Part shown: positions 14,901 to 24,638 of the stretch, piece by piece
Position numbering within the stretch: the first letter of the stretch is position 1
Layout of the letters: each line of letters begins with the position of its first letter
Source of the DNA: Corydoras sp. C115
Taxonomy: Eukaryota > Chordata > Actinopteri > Siluriformes > Callichthyidae
Length of the DNA stretch: 64,000 bases
Direction of reading: 5' to 3'
NCBI GenBank assembly: GCA_019802505.1
Contig: JAFMOC010000071.1
Coordinates: 1,242,501-1,306,500, forward strand
Position numbers and translations under genes: made by a program
The notes under the pieces: model-generated
What the model saw: the letters and a program-made list of their open reading frames with translations, nothing else
Told to the model about the DNA's origin: nothing
The model's database searches: none

Positions 14901-17900
14901 GTTTTTTGAGATTTAACCTTTTTCACTCCACAGCCCTCGTTCTCCAGCTCACTGCTCATGTCATCCAACCTTAGCCATCAGCGACGGGCTAAGGGCGTGT
15001 ACCTGCAGGAGAGTGGGGTAGGTTCCTCCATCAACCTGGCCCTCGAATGCGAGGCCAACGCCACCTCCACCCCTGCCACTGGCCGTACCAGCACCAGCAC
15101 ACTCTATTCCCAGTTCAGGAGCACTGAGAGCGAGAACCGGTGTGTGAGACATCATTTCTTTTAGATATTCTTTTCAAGTTTTATTTTACTCCAAATTATT
15201 TATAAATGTAATACAATATTTGCAAGTATATTCACATAAAATACAATGTGAGACTGTGTAATGGTGTTGTATTCTTCACGTGGGTCAACACCAGACATTC
15301 AAAAGACTACATCTGTAGTGATGAAGTCCTTTGAATGTCTGGTGTTGACCCACTTGAAGAATACAACAGAACACCCACTGGACCCCCTGCAAATTTGCCT
15401 ACCAAGCAAACAGGTCAGTGGATGATGCAGTCAACACAGGACTGCACTACATCCTACAACACCTTGACCACCCAGGGACATGTGCTAGGATCCTGTTTGT
15501 TGACTTCAGCTCGGCGTTCAACACCATAAAACCGGACATCCTCTCCTCCAAACTCCCAACTCACCGTATCTCCTGCTATCTGCCAGTGGATTACCAGCTT
15601 CCTGACAGACAGAAGAGAGCAGGTGAAGCTGGGAGTAACAACTTCAGACATACAGTCTATCAGCACTGGTGCCCCCCAAGGATGTGTCCTTTCCCCACTG
15701 CTCTTCTCGCTGTATACCAACGACTGCACATCCAACGACCCAACTGTTAAACTCCTTAAGTTTGCAGACGACACAACTGTCATCGGTCTCATCCAAGACG
15801 GTGATGAGTCTGCATATCGGCGGAAGATTGAATGGCTGGTGTCATGGTGTACACAAAACAATCTTGAGCTTAACACACTCAAAACTGTAGAGCTGACAGT
15901 GGACTTCAGGAAACAACCCTCACCTCCACTGCTACCCCTGACAATAACCAATAGCCTCGTGACGATCGTGGAGATTTTCAAGTTCCTGGGTGTCACCATT
16001 TCTCAAGACCTGAAATGGGAGCTTAATATCGGCTCCATCCTCAAAAAGGCCCAACAGAGGATGTATTTCCTGCGTCAACTAAGGAAACATGGCTTGCCAC
16101 AAGATCTACTGAGGCAGTTCTACTCTGCGATAATTGAACTGTGTACTTCTATTACCGTCTGGTTTGAGGCTGCAACACAACAAGACAGGTGCAAATTGCA
16201 GAGAACAATTAGAACTGCTGAAAAAATCATTGGTGCTACTCTGCTCACCCTGCGGGACTTGTACACCTCAAGAACCAGGAAACGGGCAGAGAAAATCATC
16301 ATGGACCCCTCACACCCTGGACACAATTTATTTCAACTCCTCCCCTCCGGCAGACGATACAGATCACTGTACACCAAAACAACCAGACACTCAAACAGTT
16401 TCTTTCCTCACGCCATCACACTTATAAACAGCTTATAATCACTACATCATAAATGCACCTTACCATATAGATTTTATATTTTATAACATATGTATCATAT
16501 TGTACAGCAAATAAGTTATTTGTTAATATAACTGTATATTGTAAATAAAGTAAATTGCAATTTACAAGAGAGACACCATCATTCCAGAACAAAATTCCTT
16601 GTGTGTGTAACATACTTGGCAAATAAAACTGATTCTGATTCTGATGGCCCAAATGATAAAACACAAAATTTTACCAAAAATACAGACCATCACAGTAAAG
16701 CTGTTTTACGACGTGCACAGACTAGCCATTTTATTAGGTGCACTAACTGTTTTCATATAGATGCACTCTAGATTTAGTTCTACAATAACCAACTCTAATC
16801 CATTTGTATCTCTACATACTTTGTAAGCCCCATTCACTCACTATTTTTATGGTCAGTACTTCAACTGGTAAGAGAGATGTTACCAAAATTTCATGCTAAT
16901 ATCTTCAACTCTATCTAATGTCTTCAGAATGTGGGGACTAGGTGCTGATACAGATTCACCAACCAAAAAAGCTGCCTAATAATTATGCACATCTTGATAT
17001 AGGGTGCTTACCTCTTTAGGCCACAGCTGCCACACCCTCCATCATTGCATAGATCACCCACTGTGCTTAAAAACATTGAGCATTCAAGTTTATCCAGCTT
17101 GGAGCTAGAGCAGTGATTCTCAATTATTTTCTGTTAAGCCCCCCCTAGGCAGAAGAAAACTTTTTGCGCCCCCCACACACACGCACACTCCCCCCCCCCC
17201 CATTTGTACATGACAAAATGGGATGAAAAAGTATTTTTAAAATCCCACTGTAGTATGATTTGTCTATAAATTTGTTATAAGTACACCTCAATGTCTCCTT
17301 ATTAAAGATAAAGAAAACAAAAAAGAAATAAATTCAGATCAACTTAGAACAAAGAATAATTTTATTAACTTTGTTTTTTAGTTTGTAACAGAAATTGAAA
17401 TGAATGAAATCCTTATTTAAACTAGAAATATTTTTGAACTGACTGGCATTTGATACTGACAAATTAAACGAGGAGCTCAATTTATTAACACTTTAACCTA
17501 CAAAACTAAAATGAATACAACAATTTGTGCTTTTTTTTATCAAAATAAGGAAATCAGAACTGATGTCTACAACGCGTCCGTTCTGCAGCACACAGCTTTT
17601 CTGCAGTAGCTTTCATAAAGCGTTATGATAGCTTGCTGTACGCTTCACGTTTTCGATTAAAAACTCAAGCGGCTCATCAGTGTGATCGGGGTGTAATGTC
17701 TTTATGTTACGCCTTCATTTATTTCACGCTGTCCGCTGCCAACATTTAAAGACACAGAAGACACACCGGTCTTTCTTCGTCTCCCACCTTTAGTTACCGT
17801 GAAACCAAGCGCTACATACACTTTTTTTTCCTCGTTTTAACTTTCGGTTGTCTTTTGTCTTCGTCTCTCTCCGTCTTTCTCTCCGTCATCTCTGTTAAAT

Positions 17901-20015
17901 ATTTCTCCATGTTGTCTCTTGAGGGTTAGTTCATTACACTTAATATCACTTGCTCTGTGATATCTTGTTATGCGCCCCCCCAGTCACCGCACTGCGCCCC
18001 CCCAGGGGGGCGCGCCCCACTATTTGAGAAGCACTGAGCTAGAGAATAGGCCTAAAAGTGACACTATGGTCAAAATACTTATTGGCCTAATAATTGTGCA
18101 CACAGGGTACATTAATAAAGTCTACTGACCTCTTTGGTGCAGTATTCCATTGTCCTGCTGTCATTATTTTAATAGAGCAAGTTTAAAAACTTTAAAACAC
18201 GACATTTTTGTGGAATCGCACACATCTGAATCATTATCCACTGGCTTAAAAAAAATACTACAATTGCTTCATTGTGTTGTTTTTGTTAGGAGCTTGGAGG
18301 GTACATTATATAAGAAAGGAGCTCTGCTGAAACCTTGGAAGCCGCGCTGGTTTGTGTTGGACAAGACCAAACATCAGGTACAACGCTAATCCACACCAAT
18401 GACTCCCAACTTGGGGTTTTAATAAAAAAAAAAAGCTACTTTAATTTGTTTAATTAGGTTTTCTAAATATATGTATTATTAGCCATGTATATGTATTATT
18501 AGCCATGTATGTGAATACTGAACATTTAATACTGTGTCTTAAATATCTGTTATAATATAATATATATTGTTATCTTATTTTACACATTACACGGTTATTT
18601 AAAAACAAATACACAGAAGGGGGAGGAACTTTATTGTCATGGCATATATACAGAATACATGTAAAGTTGTTTAGGTTTCCTACCTCAAATGTGTGGTAGT
18701 TACAATAAATATAAACAATGTTATTTATTGCACCTAAAAGTACAAACCAGTTCTTGCTATTATAAAAAATGAAAAAGTCATTGATTCTGTTCCCAAACAC
18801 ATAACAATACCCATGTTACACATAATTTTGTTTAAAAAATATCACACCTAATTTAAATAAAAACATAAAAGCTATGGTATAATGAACAATGTGTAAATAT
18901 TATATTATAAACTCCTCTTTAATTTTATAGTTCATATAGAATAGGTAAATGTAATGTAAGAATTTAATGTAAGTACAGGTGAACATGACACCAATCGAAC
19001 AGGATCCAGGACTGCGAACCTGTGTTGTTGTGTTTAACTAATTAAATCAAATTAATTGTTTGGTTTTCTTTTGCTAATTTATTGAATACTGTGATTTGTT
19101 AATTCATCTGCTTGGAAGTTAAAATGTTCAATATTTTATAAATATTTTTAAATGGCTTCTTTGGAAAGTTGTTTTGTATTTCAAAACCAAGAAAAAAAAT
19201 ATTTTAATTATGTAATGTATGCAAAACTGGCTCAATTGATAAAAAAAGAAACTTGTTTAATGTTTGGAATTCAATGAAAGATTCTAATTTCAGTTCATCA
19301 GTAGTTTCTTTTAAATTCAAAGTACATATGCTGAATTGTTCCCTGTTCAAATCGTTTAAAGTATGAAGCATCATTGTATTTGTGTCTGCCATATATATCT
19401 TAATATCAAAGATAGTCAAACACATGTGACCCTAAGGGTAGTGGTTTGGTGATTTCAACCTTTCACCCACTCTGCAATTATTGGGGCAGTCATAGTGGTT
19501 ATGACTTATGGTTAAAGAATCAGACTTGCAACGGTTCTCAGTTTGATTCCCAGTCCTACAAAGTTCTATGGCTGAAATGCCTTTTGAACAAGGCACTAGT
19601 GTGTAGTGCAGTTTCTAGTGCTGTTGTGTGTTCCTCTGTGTATGAACAGTACAGTATGCAAAATAGATCAGTTATCACTATCACTTTACTTAGCTGAGAT
19701 ACTACGACACAAGGCAGGACAAAGACTGCAAGGGAGTGATTGAACTGGCCGAGGTGGAGTTGGTTATTCCAGGCACCCCTGCCATGGGTGCCCCCAAAAT
19801 GGCAGAGGAAAAAGCCTTTTTTGATGTGAGTAATTGCTTTCCTGCTTTCTGTATAATTTTGCAACATGTTGTTGAAATCAAAGGTTGACCTAACTTTTCT
19901 TATTTTTATTCTTCAGCTGAAAACAACCAAGCGGGTGTATAACTTCTGTGCGCAGGACAGCAGTAATGCACAGTTGTGGATGGACAGTATTCAGAGTTGC
20001 CTATCCGACGCGTAA
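150..20015 (+). CDS. sbf1: sbf1 (MTMR5), 3' half, 19 exons, partial at 5' end
   Basis: SET-binding factor 1 is a DENN-domain Rab exchange factor fused to an inactive myotubularin phosphatase and a PH domain. The N-terminal DENN exons lie left of the window. Exons by GT-AG sites and continuous phase: 150-269, 356-531, 2805-2941, 3725-3932, 4133-4329, 5461-5598, 6712-6807, 10144-10316, 11172-11348, 11488-11589, 11683-11868, 11967-12093, 14105-14235, 14326-14556, 14648-14755, 14934-15139, 18290-18377, 19694-19825, 19917-20015. The first exon's left edge could be 148 or 150. The product ends in SCLSDA as vertebrate SBF1 does. Stretches such as TIGRQYVTRKKY and VERACCRDYQR favour SBF1 over SBF2. 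No frameshift or stop was seen in any exon, so the gene looks functional. Introns are rich in transposons, the largest being 15140-18289. Confidence 0.93.
1071..2225 (-). mobile_element. Rex3-like (RTE) LINE fragment in sbf1 intron
   Basis: The minus strand from about 2147 to 1437 reads as an almost continuous reverse transcriptase: YRRITLLSLPGKVY, QCGFRPGLGTLDQLFTL, FVDLERAFDCVPRG, GLSQGCSLSPILFIIYMD, and FADYVVLL where FADDVVLL is usual. Further 3'-region sequence runs on to about 1075. One Asp of the YADD/FADD catalytic box is replaced by Tyr, so the copy is dead. The family assignment rests on the protein motifs and on the (GATG)n tail of a sister copy at 23.9-24.4 kb. Confidence 0.8.
3228..3600. 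repeat. degenerate minisatellite, gaggtttacaaaggt-type
   Basis: Within the sbf1 intron 2942-3724 the motif 'gaggtttacaaaggt' and close variants recurs many times at irregular short spacing. No coding potential was seen. The rest of this intron is AT-rich and unremarkable. Confidence 0.5.
3725..5598 (+). CDS. sbf1: sbf1 exons 4-6: start of pseudophosphatase domain
   Basis: Exon 4 (3725-3932) encodes VSEELEQSSL, then VERACCRDYQRMGLGTL and FRISTVNRMYTICR. Exon 5 (4133-4329) encodes SYPGLLIVPQS and RFPVVCWRNSRTKAVLLRS, the conserved myotubularin core strand with FPVVCW. Exon 6 (5461-5598) encodes SQADSTSLEQEKYLQAI and GRNTLSGFTSAHMS. Phases run 1, 2, 1, 1 and join without a break. Intron 5599-6711 is AT-rich and I see no recognisable element in it. 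Confidence 0.92.
6712..6807 (+). CDS. sbf1: sbf1 exon 7, in-frame 96-nt exon (candidate cassette)
   Basis: The exon is flanked by ttttag on the left and G|gtgagt-like on the right. It begins and ends in phase 1, so including or skipping it keeps the frame: exon 6 joined straight to exon 8 still reads ...TSGKWGS. It encodes ELTDKLRQPKIGALMKQ and then a GTKEDVPGTFSRG tail. That it is alternatively spliced is an inference from the symmetric phase and from the way the flanking exons join to the usual SBF1 sequence. Confidence 0.75.
7041..7408 (-). mobile_element. tRNA-derived SINE (family A), copy 1
   Basis: Read on the minus strand, the element starts with a tRNA-like head (GGCACGGTGGCTTAGTGG, box A; GGTTCGAATACCC, box B). 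It continues into a conserved body and ends in a (GAAT)n tail, seen as attcattcattc at its left edge. Flanks read aaaaatcaatta and aaaaatctatta, a 12-bp target duplication with one mismatch. It lies in the large sbf1 intron 6808-10143. Confidence 0.85.
9091..9995 (+). mobile_element. degenerate Tc1/mariner transposon
   Basis: The left end contains ccacaattattggca and the right end the inverted tgccaataattgtgg, as in fish Tc1 elements. Near 9715-9830 the plus strand encodes a broken C-terminal transposase with PDLNPIKHLWGQLKRKL-like sequence, including the DDE-domain HLWGQLK motif. Many stops and deletions mean no function. It follows a (TA)n tract at 9066-9090. Confidence 0.8.
10144..12093 (+). 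CDS. sbf1: sbf1 exons 8-12: inactive myotubularin phosphatase core
   Basis: Exon 8 (10144-10316) encodes KWGSIRGSGRISG and RAYMYIIGDKNQLK. Exon 9 (11172-11348) carries QQWEVVPIEVYDVRQVKNSF. Exon 10 (11488-11589) carries VSVLVVELLDTGSSVMVSL and EDGWDVTTQ. Exon 11 (11683-11868) carries VSLVQLLSDPYYRTF, LLVEKEWLSFGHRFSHRG and FLQFLDCVHQ. Exon 12 (11967-12093) carries FPMEFEFSQYYLKFL and LLDSDYERIELG. Active myotubularins have C-S-D-G-W-D-R at the P-loop. Here it reads L-E-D-G-W-D-V, so the catalytic Cys and Arg are both replaced, as expected for this pseudophosphatase. Confidence 0.93.
11414..11480 (+). repeat. TG-rich microsatellite abutting sbf1 exon 10 acceptor
   Basis: Runs of gtgtgtgtgt and gcatgcatgc end within about ten bases of the AG at 11486-11487, so the normal polypyrimidine tract is replaced by a TG-rich one. 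Confidence 0.9.
13244..13580 (-). mobile_element. tRNA-derived SINE (family A), copy 2, head truncated
   Basis: This has the same body as copy 1, with a (GAAT)n-type tail on the left. The tRNA-like head is cut off after the box B region: the terminal ccactaagccaccgtgccgc seen in the other copies is missing. It lies in sbf1 intron 12094-14104. That intron also holds weakly repeat-like DNA at 12720-12880 and 13900-14045, which I cannot classify. Confidence 0.8.
14105..15139 (+). CDS. sbf1: sbf1 exons 13-16: end of phosphatase fold, coiled coil, Ser/Thr-rich linker
   Basis: Exon 13 (14105-14235) encodes VLYEEKGERKNPQV and VWDYIDRLHKKTPMF. Exon 14 (14326-14556) encodes NLKVWDFYMEETLSEGPSFD and VVWPCYDS. 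Exon 15 (about 14648-14755) encodes DIQNFDDQLGHVSERWKDIW, the short coiled-coil segment; an alternative in-frame donor lies at 14746/14747. Exon 16 (14934-15139) encodes a linker with GVYLQES and TSTLYSQFRSTESENR, leading into the PH domain. The acceptor of exon 15 is preceded by a TG-rich tract, not a normal pyrimidine tract. Confidence 0.88.
15266..16645 (+). mobile_element. Rex1/Babar LINE, 5' truncated, with inverted-duplicated 5' end
   Basis: From about 15325 the plus strand encodes a Rex1-type reverse transcriptase: FVDFSSAFNTIKPDIL, STGAPQGCVLSPLLFSLYTN, KFADDTTVIGL, then the thumb region DPSHPGHNLFQLLPSGRRYR and NSFFPHAI. There is a frameshift between about 15500 and 15650. The 3' end is actgattctgattctgat, as in this family. 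A 43-bp arm at 15266-15308 is the inverted copy of 15325-15367. It lies in sbf1 intron 15140-18289. Confidence 0.88.
17111..18036. mobile_element. non-autonomous hAT element with 8-bp target duplication
   Basis: The ends are inverted repeats beginning cagtgattctcaa on the left and, on the opposite strand, cagtgcttctcaaa. Perfect 8-bp duplications AGCTAGAG flank it at 17103-17110 and 18037-18044, the size made by hAT transposases. C/G-rich subterminal stretches (gcgccccccac; ctgcgccccccc) sit at both ends, and the 926-bp body has no transposase frame. It lies in the sbf1 intron. Confidence 0.9.
18290..20015 (+). CDS. sbf1: sbf1 exons 17-19: C-terminal PH domain and stop
   Basis: Exon 17 (18290-18377) encodes SLEGTLYKKGALLKPWKPRW, the first strands of a PH domain. 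Exon 18 (19694-19825) encodes LRYYDTRQDKDCKGVIELAE and the PGTPAMGAPK loop. Exon 19 (19917-20015) encodes KRVYNFCAQDSSNAQLWMD, with the invariant Trp of the PH C-terminal helix, and SCLSDA before TAA. Exon 18's acceptor lies directly against the end of a tRNA-derived SINE. The PH domain is expected to bind phosphoinositides, from family knowledge. Confidence 0.94.
19483..19692 (+). mobile_element. tRNA-derived SINE (family C), ends at sbf1 exon 18
   Basis: A tRNA-like head, ggggcagtcatagtgg followed by a diverged box B (cagtttgattccc), is followed by a body and an atcactttac-like tail shared with the copy at 59514. The tail merges into the acceptor cttag at 19689-19693 of exon 18. Confidence 0.75.
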
Positions 20016-22780
20016 TATAAACCGAACCTGTGTAAAAGCCAGATGTTCTTGTGTGTAATAGAAGGAAGCGTTTTGGGCTCCATGATGGACTGAAGGGCTC
20101 AGCCATTGACACTCGGCCCTCTCTAGCAGATAATGCAATGGTGATATTGTTCTTATAGGAAGTGACACCTCACCACATATTAGTGTTTTTGTTTAAGAAA
20201 ATACTTTAAAAAGCAAAAAAAAAGAGAAACTAAAGTGAAAAATCTATGGACATTTTCTGACTTGTTCAACATTAGCCTCTAACCACTATACATGACTCCT
20301 GGAAGGTCTGTGTGGACTTCTTGTTTCTGCATGGAACAACTCTTTCTTGCACCATGAGGAACTCTTCTACCAAACATATTAAAAATACTGCCATACTAAC
20401 AAATGCTATGCAGGAGCTAATGCATGCTCATGAAAGAGCCTCCAGCAACAGTTAATTGATTTAAAATTTTTGTTTCTTGTGCATCTGCCTCTAGATCACT
20501 GTCAGTTCAACAGTCTCAGCTTAGCTCGGGTGCAGTGCAGCTGCTACTCTGCCGTGTTATAACTTTTGTAATTTACCCTTTCCCGTCCACCCTCCCAATT
20601 ACATGTGTGTTGCTCTCCACCGTAACTTGGCATTTCAGAAGGTTCCATACAGCATCTCAGTGTTCTTTGCTGTTACCAGTTTTAGTGTGTAATAATATTC
20701 TTACAACAGACCCTATGACTAACAATCCCAATGATTAATAACAATGTGCTGGTTGGAGATTAATTGTTTACAAACCAAGTTTACCACTATTAATAGTTTG
20801 AATTAAATGGAGGCTAATGAAGAGAGGATGGACATGAGTGTAATGTATTATGTATAAAAAGATGTTAAATTCGTCCAAAAAACGTGTCTGAATCTGTGTC
20901 CTATTGGCTTTACAGTATTCAGGCTTGATGTTACAAACGATTCTACTTCTAGCTTGTTTATAATGACAAGTAAGGATGGTTTTGGCACAAGATGTTCAAG
21001 ACAGACTTACATCTAGTGTTGGTGGATCTGCCAAAGTGATTTTTTAAGATACATGTATCAGGTAAATCTAATCTATTCATATTTCATCACTTATGTATCA
21101 TTAGAAAAAGCCAAGTAGCTGCCATGCTACCTTTGATATACTAACCTATAGTCAGGGCAAAAGCACATGGAGGGCATTATGACATCTGTCTGAGTTGTGG
21201 GCTTTAAATCCCTGCACTGCTGTAACACCATTGAAAAATATTCCTATCCACACACATTAGTTTAGCACATAATAACATGGGGACAATTTCATATCTTCAG
21301 TTTACCTGACTGGCATATGGCATATACTGTTGGACCAAAGGAGAAGCACTGACAAATGTACAAAAGTAGAATGTACAGAAAAGACCCAGACAAGTTACTG
21401 TACCAACAACATGAGTACAAAATTGTCAAAAAATATGAGATGGCTACACACGTTTTAATTGTATTCTGTGTATAAGCAACTTAAAATATTTTTTATTACA
21501 ACAGGGTAAGTCAATATAACACATTTTTGTCACGCAATATTTGCTTTAACTAAAAGCTCACTAAAAATCTTTTGTTATGCAGTCCTTCATGTAGGTTCAA
21601 TGCTTTTTGTGTGACATAATAACATTGATTTTATTGATCCTAGCTGGTAGCCAAAGTAGCTTTTTTATATTTTCCTCCCCAAACGCAGAATTGTCTTACT
21701 TGGAAGTATTTCATCGTCATTACAATTGTCATTGTGCGTCTGTTTTTTTTTTTTAATAACAGGCACAAATTCTGGACCATCTGTTTGTGTTTGATCGTGT
21801 AAATGATGTGGTTAATGGGTCTCAGGTCTCCACACGTCACACAGCCCCTGCCATCATTCCAAAAAGTGTTGCACTCTTTTTTTTTTTAATGAATCCTGTA
21901 CATAGAGGTGCTTATGTCTGTTAGTCCTTTAGAAAAAACATCGATATAGATGGATTTTCAAAGACTATGTTTACCAAGGTTTCTCATTCATTTCTGTTTT
22001 CTGTTCTGGAGATCACTGTTGCATGAAAAAAGCAACCCTTATCTAAATAATACAGTCTTAAAAGTTTAAGATCATTTCAGCTTTATTGCTTTTTTAAGTA
22101 ATAATAAGTTAAAACATTCAATCACAATGCATATTTTTATGTACCTGTTACCCATAAAACATGTTAACTTGTACTTATGAATCTACAGGAGAGTTCAGGT
22201 TGTAAGGTTCATCTCCTTGTTTTTATACTTAGTGTCCACATTATCTGTTCCATTCATCATATAAATTGACTTTTGTAGACAGTTCTACAGACTAGTCCAT
22301 CTGCCCCGTGCTTAGTTTGTTAACACCTTCACTTTGTTCTCTAATAGCAGTATAATATCCAACAGGACATTGTAATTTTTGGGTGATATATCATTTTTTA
22401 GCACTGCAGTGATATTTTGCATTTTTCGTTTACTTTACACTCAATTGGACACATCTTTCTTTACATTGATGTAAAGAAGTAGTTTATTGTGTTTAATGAT
22501 TAGGTGTTTAATGATTACAGCATTACATTTACATTTGGTCATTTAGCAGACGCTTTCATCCAAAGCGACTTACAAGTTGAGCACAGGGTTAATCACAACA
22601 TCCCTGAGTTAGTAAGGGCCTTGCTCAAGGACCCACACTGGTAACTTTTAACCGCCAGCCTTCAGATTTTTGGCAGATCCACCATAATGTCAATTTCACT
22701 GCAGTGCTGAAAATCATCCATTATCAAATGATTGGATCTGTGGGGGTCCTGATGTTTAAAGAATAAAGTAAACTAATGTA
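20016..22780 (+). other. sbf1 3' UTR and possible poly(A) site region
   Basis: AT-rich non-coding DNA follows the sbf1 stop. The first canonical AATAAA I find downstream is at 22762-22767, so a transcript could extend about 2.7 kb, although earlier non-canonical signals may be used. A SINE copy lies at about 22521-22690. I see nothing gene-like in 20.0-23.88 kb. Confidence 0.35.
22521..22690 (-). mobile_element. L2-tailed tRNA SINE (family B), truncated copy
   Basis: On the plus strand it reads catttacatttggtcattt and then cgacttacaag, the 3' tail shared with the L2 LINE ending at 57340. The SINE body with cttgctcaaggacccacac follows. The tRNA head is only partly present. It lies downstream of sbf1. 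Confidence 0.65.
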
Positions 22781-23884
22781 CAGTACTGAAACCTATGGTG
22801 ATTGTAAAATTTATCTATATAGTGCATATAAGTAAAAACACATCTGCAGTAACATTTTAACTTTATATACTGTTTATATTTGAGCAAAGCAGTTGAACTT
22901 TCTGAGTTTCAGTCTACAGGGTATAATGTTCAAAATATTTATTCAGCACAGCTACAGATCTAGCAGCTTTCAAACCACTGGCATCAAAAACTTAAAGCCA
23001 ACTAGATCCACTACCGTGATTGACAGTTAAGTTGGTGTACTATTTATTTAATTTGTTCTTGTATCTTCACTCACCCACATGGTAGAAATTGTCTTTATAG
23101 CACAATTATTTATTTTTATTACAGATTTTAATAAAACATCAGGAGACAAATTTGAGTAAGTGAGGCTTGTCTGTGCAGATCATGTAGTTAAATGCCACAC
23201 TACTGCTTCCTTGTTCCTTGGCAGCCAACATGTCCACACTGTGATCTATATCGTTTCAGACAGTGTGAAGAGCAAGTGATTTAACATTTACCAAATCTCC
23301 AGTAAAGTCTTTAATACTTGCATAAAAGGATATTAAAGAAAAATATTTGCTGTAGAGGGTTTTTGTGTGCTGTTGCTTGATGCTGTTATTTGGTTGAAGG
23401 ATCTGAAAATTTTATGCACAAGTCTTTTAGTTAATCAACACAGTGCGAAATAAGTTTATTCCTCTCTACATTTTAATTTGTAGATTTTTTTCTGGTAATT
23501 TATTTTTGTATATACAGTAATATTCATATTTATTTGTTGCTAATTTATTTAATATGAGCTTCCAAATAAGACAGGTCCTCCAAACTTTTAACTTTTAAAT
23601 TAAAGCATTCAACATGTACTGTATTAACCTGACAATTTTTTTTTAGAAATCTTGTGAATGAATTCTAAATTATGTCTTTTTTTCATAATGGTTTTCTCCT
23701 AGTTGAGTCAGTGACTTTGGGTCATATAGCAACACAGAATAGTGGTTTGTTTATCTTTATAATTAAAGCACATGTTTATTTTCAAACTGCCCTTTAAAAT
23801 TCACCCAGTGAATCACCCTGTGATATTTGATTGCAATACATCAAATCCATCTTCCAGAATGTTTGAGAACTTGTTTGACCTATA

Positions 23885-24366
23885 GATATTTACCAGTCAA
23901 TCTACGTTCCGACCCTCACCTATGGTCATGAGCTTCGGGTATTGACTGAAAGAACAAGATCGCGAATACAAGCGGCCGAAATGGGTTTTCTCCGCAGGGT
24001 GGCTGGGCTCTCCCTTAGAGATAGGTTGAGAAGCTCGGTCATCCGGGAGAGACTCGGAGTGGAGCCGCTACTCCTCCGCGTCGAAAGGAGCCAATTGAGG
24101 TGATTCGGGCATCTGGCAAGGATGCCTCCTGGGCGCCTTCCTAGGGAGGTGTGTTAGGCAAGTCCAGCTGGAAGGAGACCCCGGGGAAGACCCAGGATGT
24201 GCTGGAGGGATTATATCTCTCAGCTGGCCTGGTAACGCCTTGGGGTTCCCCCAGTCGAGCTGGTGGAGGTAGCTGGGGTGAGGGAGGTCTGGGTCTCCCT
24301 ACTTCGGTTGCTGCCCCCGCGACCCGAACCCCGGACAAGTGGAAGATAATGGATGGATGGATGTTC
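23885..24366 (+). mobile_element. Rex3-like (RTE) LINE, 3' end only
   Basis: The coding remnant corresponds to the extreme C-terminus of the ORF (YVPTLTYGHELRV-like, then RLGVEPLLLRVERSQ-like). It ends in ggatggatggatg, the (GATG)n tail known for Rex3. It is the same family as the minus-strand copy at 1071-2225. Strong 5' truncation is typical of LINE insertions. Confidence 0.75.
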
Positions 24367-24638
24367 TAAATTTTACCAGGGCCTTTTTATTTTGTATTGT
24401 GTTTACTTTGACGGAGTCCCTGAGGGTTTAAACTTAATTAGTCGTGAGTGTTTTGTTTAAAATGGCTCATACTGGAGTCTGCACTGCCGCTTTCATAGTT
24501 CAGGGTTTTAAGTTTTTGCAGTGTACTATGGGGTTATTTAAGGGGGTGGTTACGGTCACATCTTTATTTATTTATTTTTTTCCTCTTCTTCTATATCCTT
24601 TCCTAGAGGTCTAGTCTTTCTGCCACACATTATAAAAC

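Noticed and set aside
15418..16438. Reverse-transcriptase frames inside sbf1 as part of the host gene
   Set aside because: They are Rex1 LINE coding sequence within an intron, with a truncated 5' end and the family 3' tail.
150..20015. SBF2 (MTMR13) as the identity of the first gene
   Set aside because: The linker and insert stretches (VERACCRDYQR, TSTLYSQFRSTESENR) fit SBF1 better from memory. An alignment would settle it.
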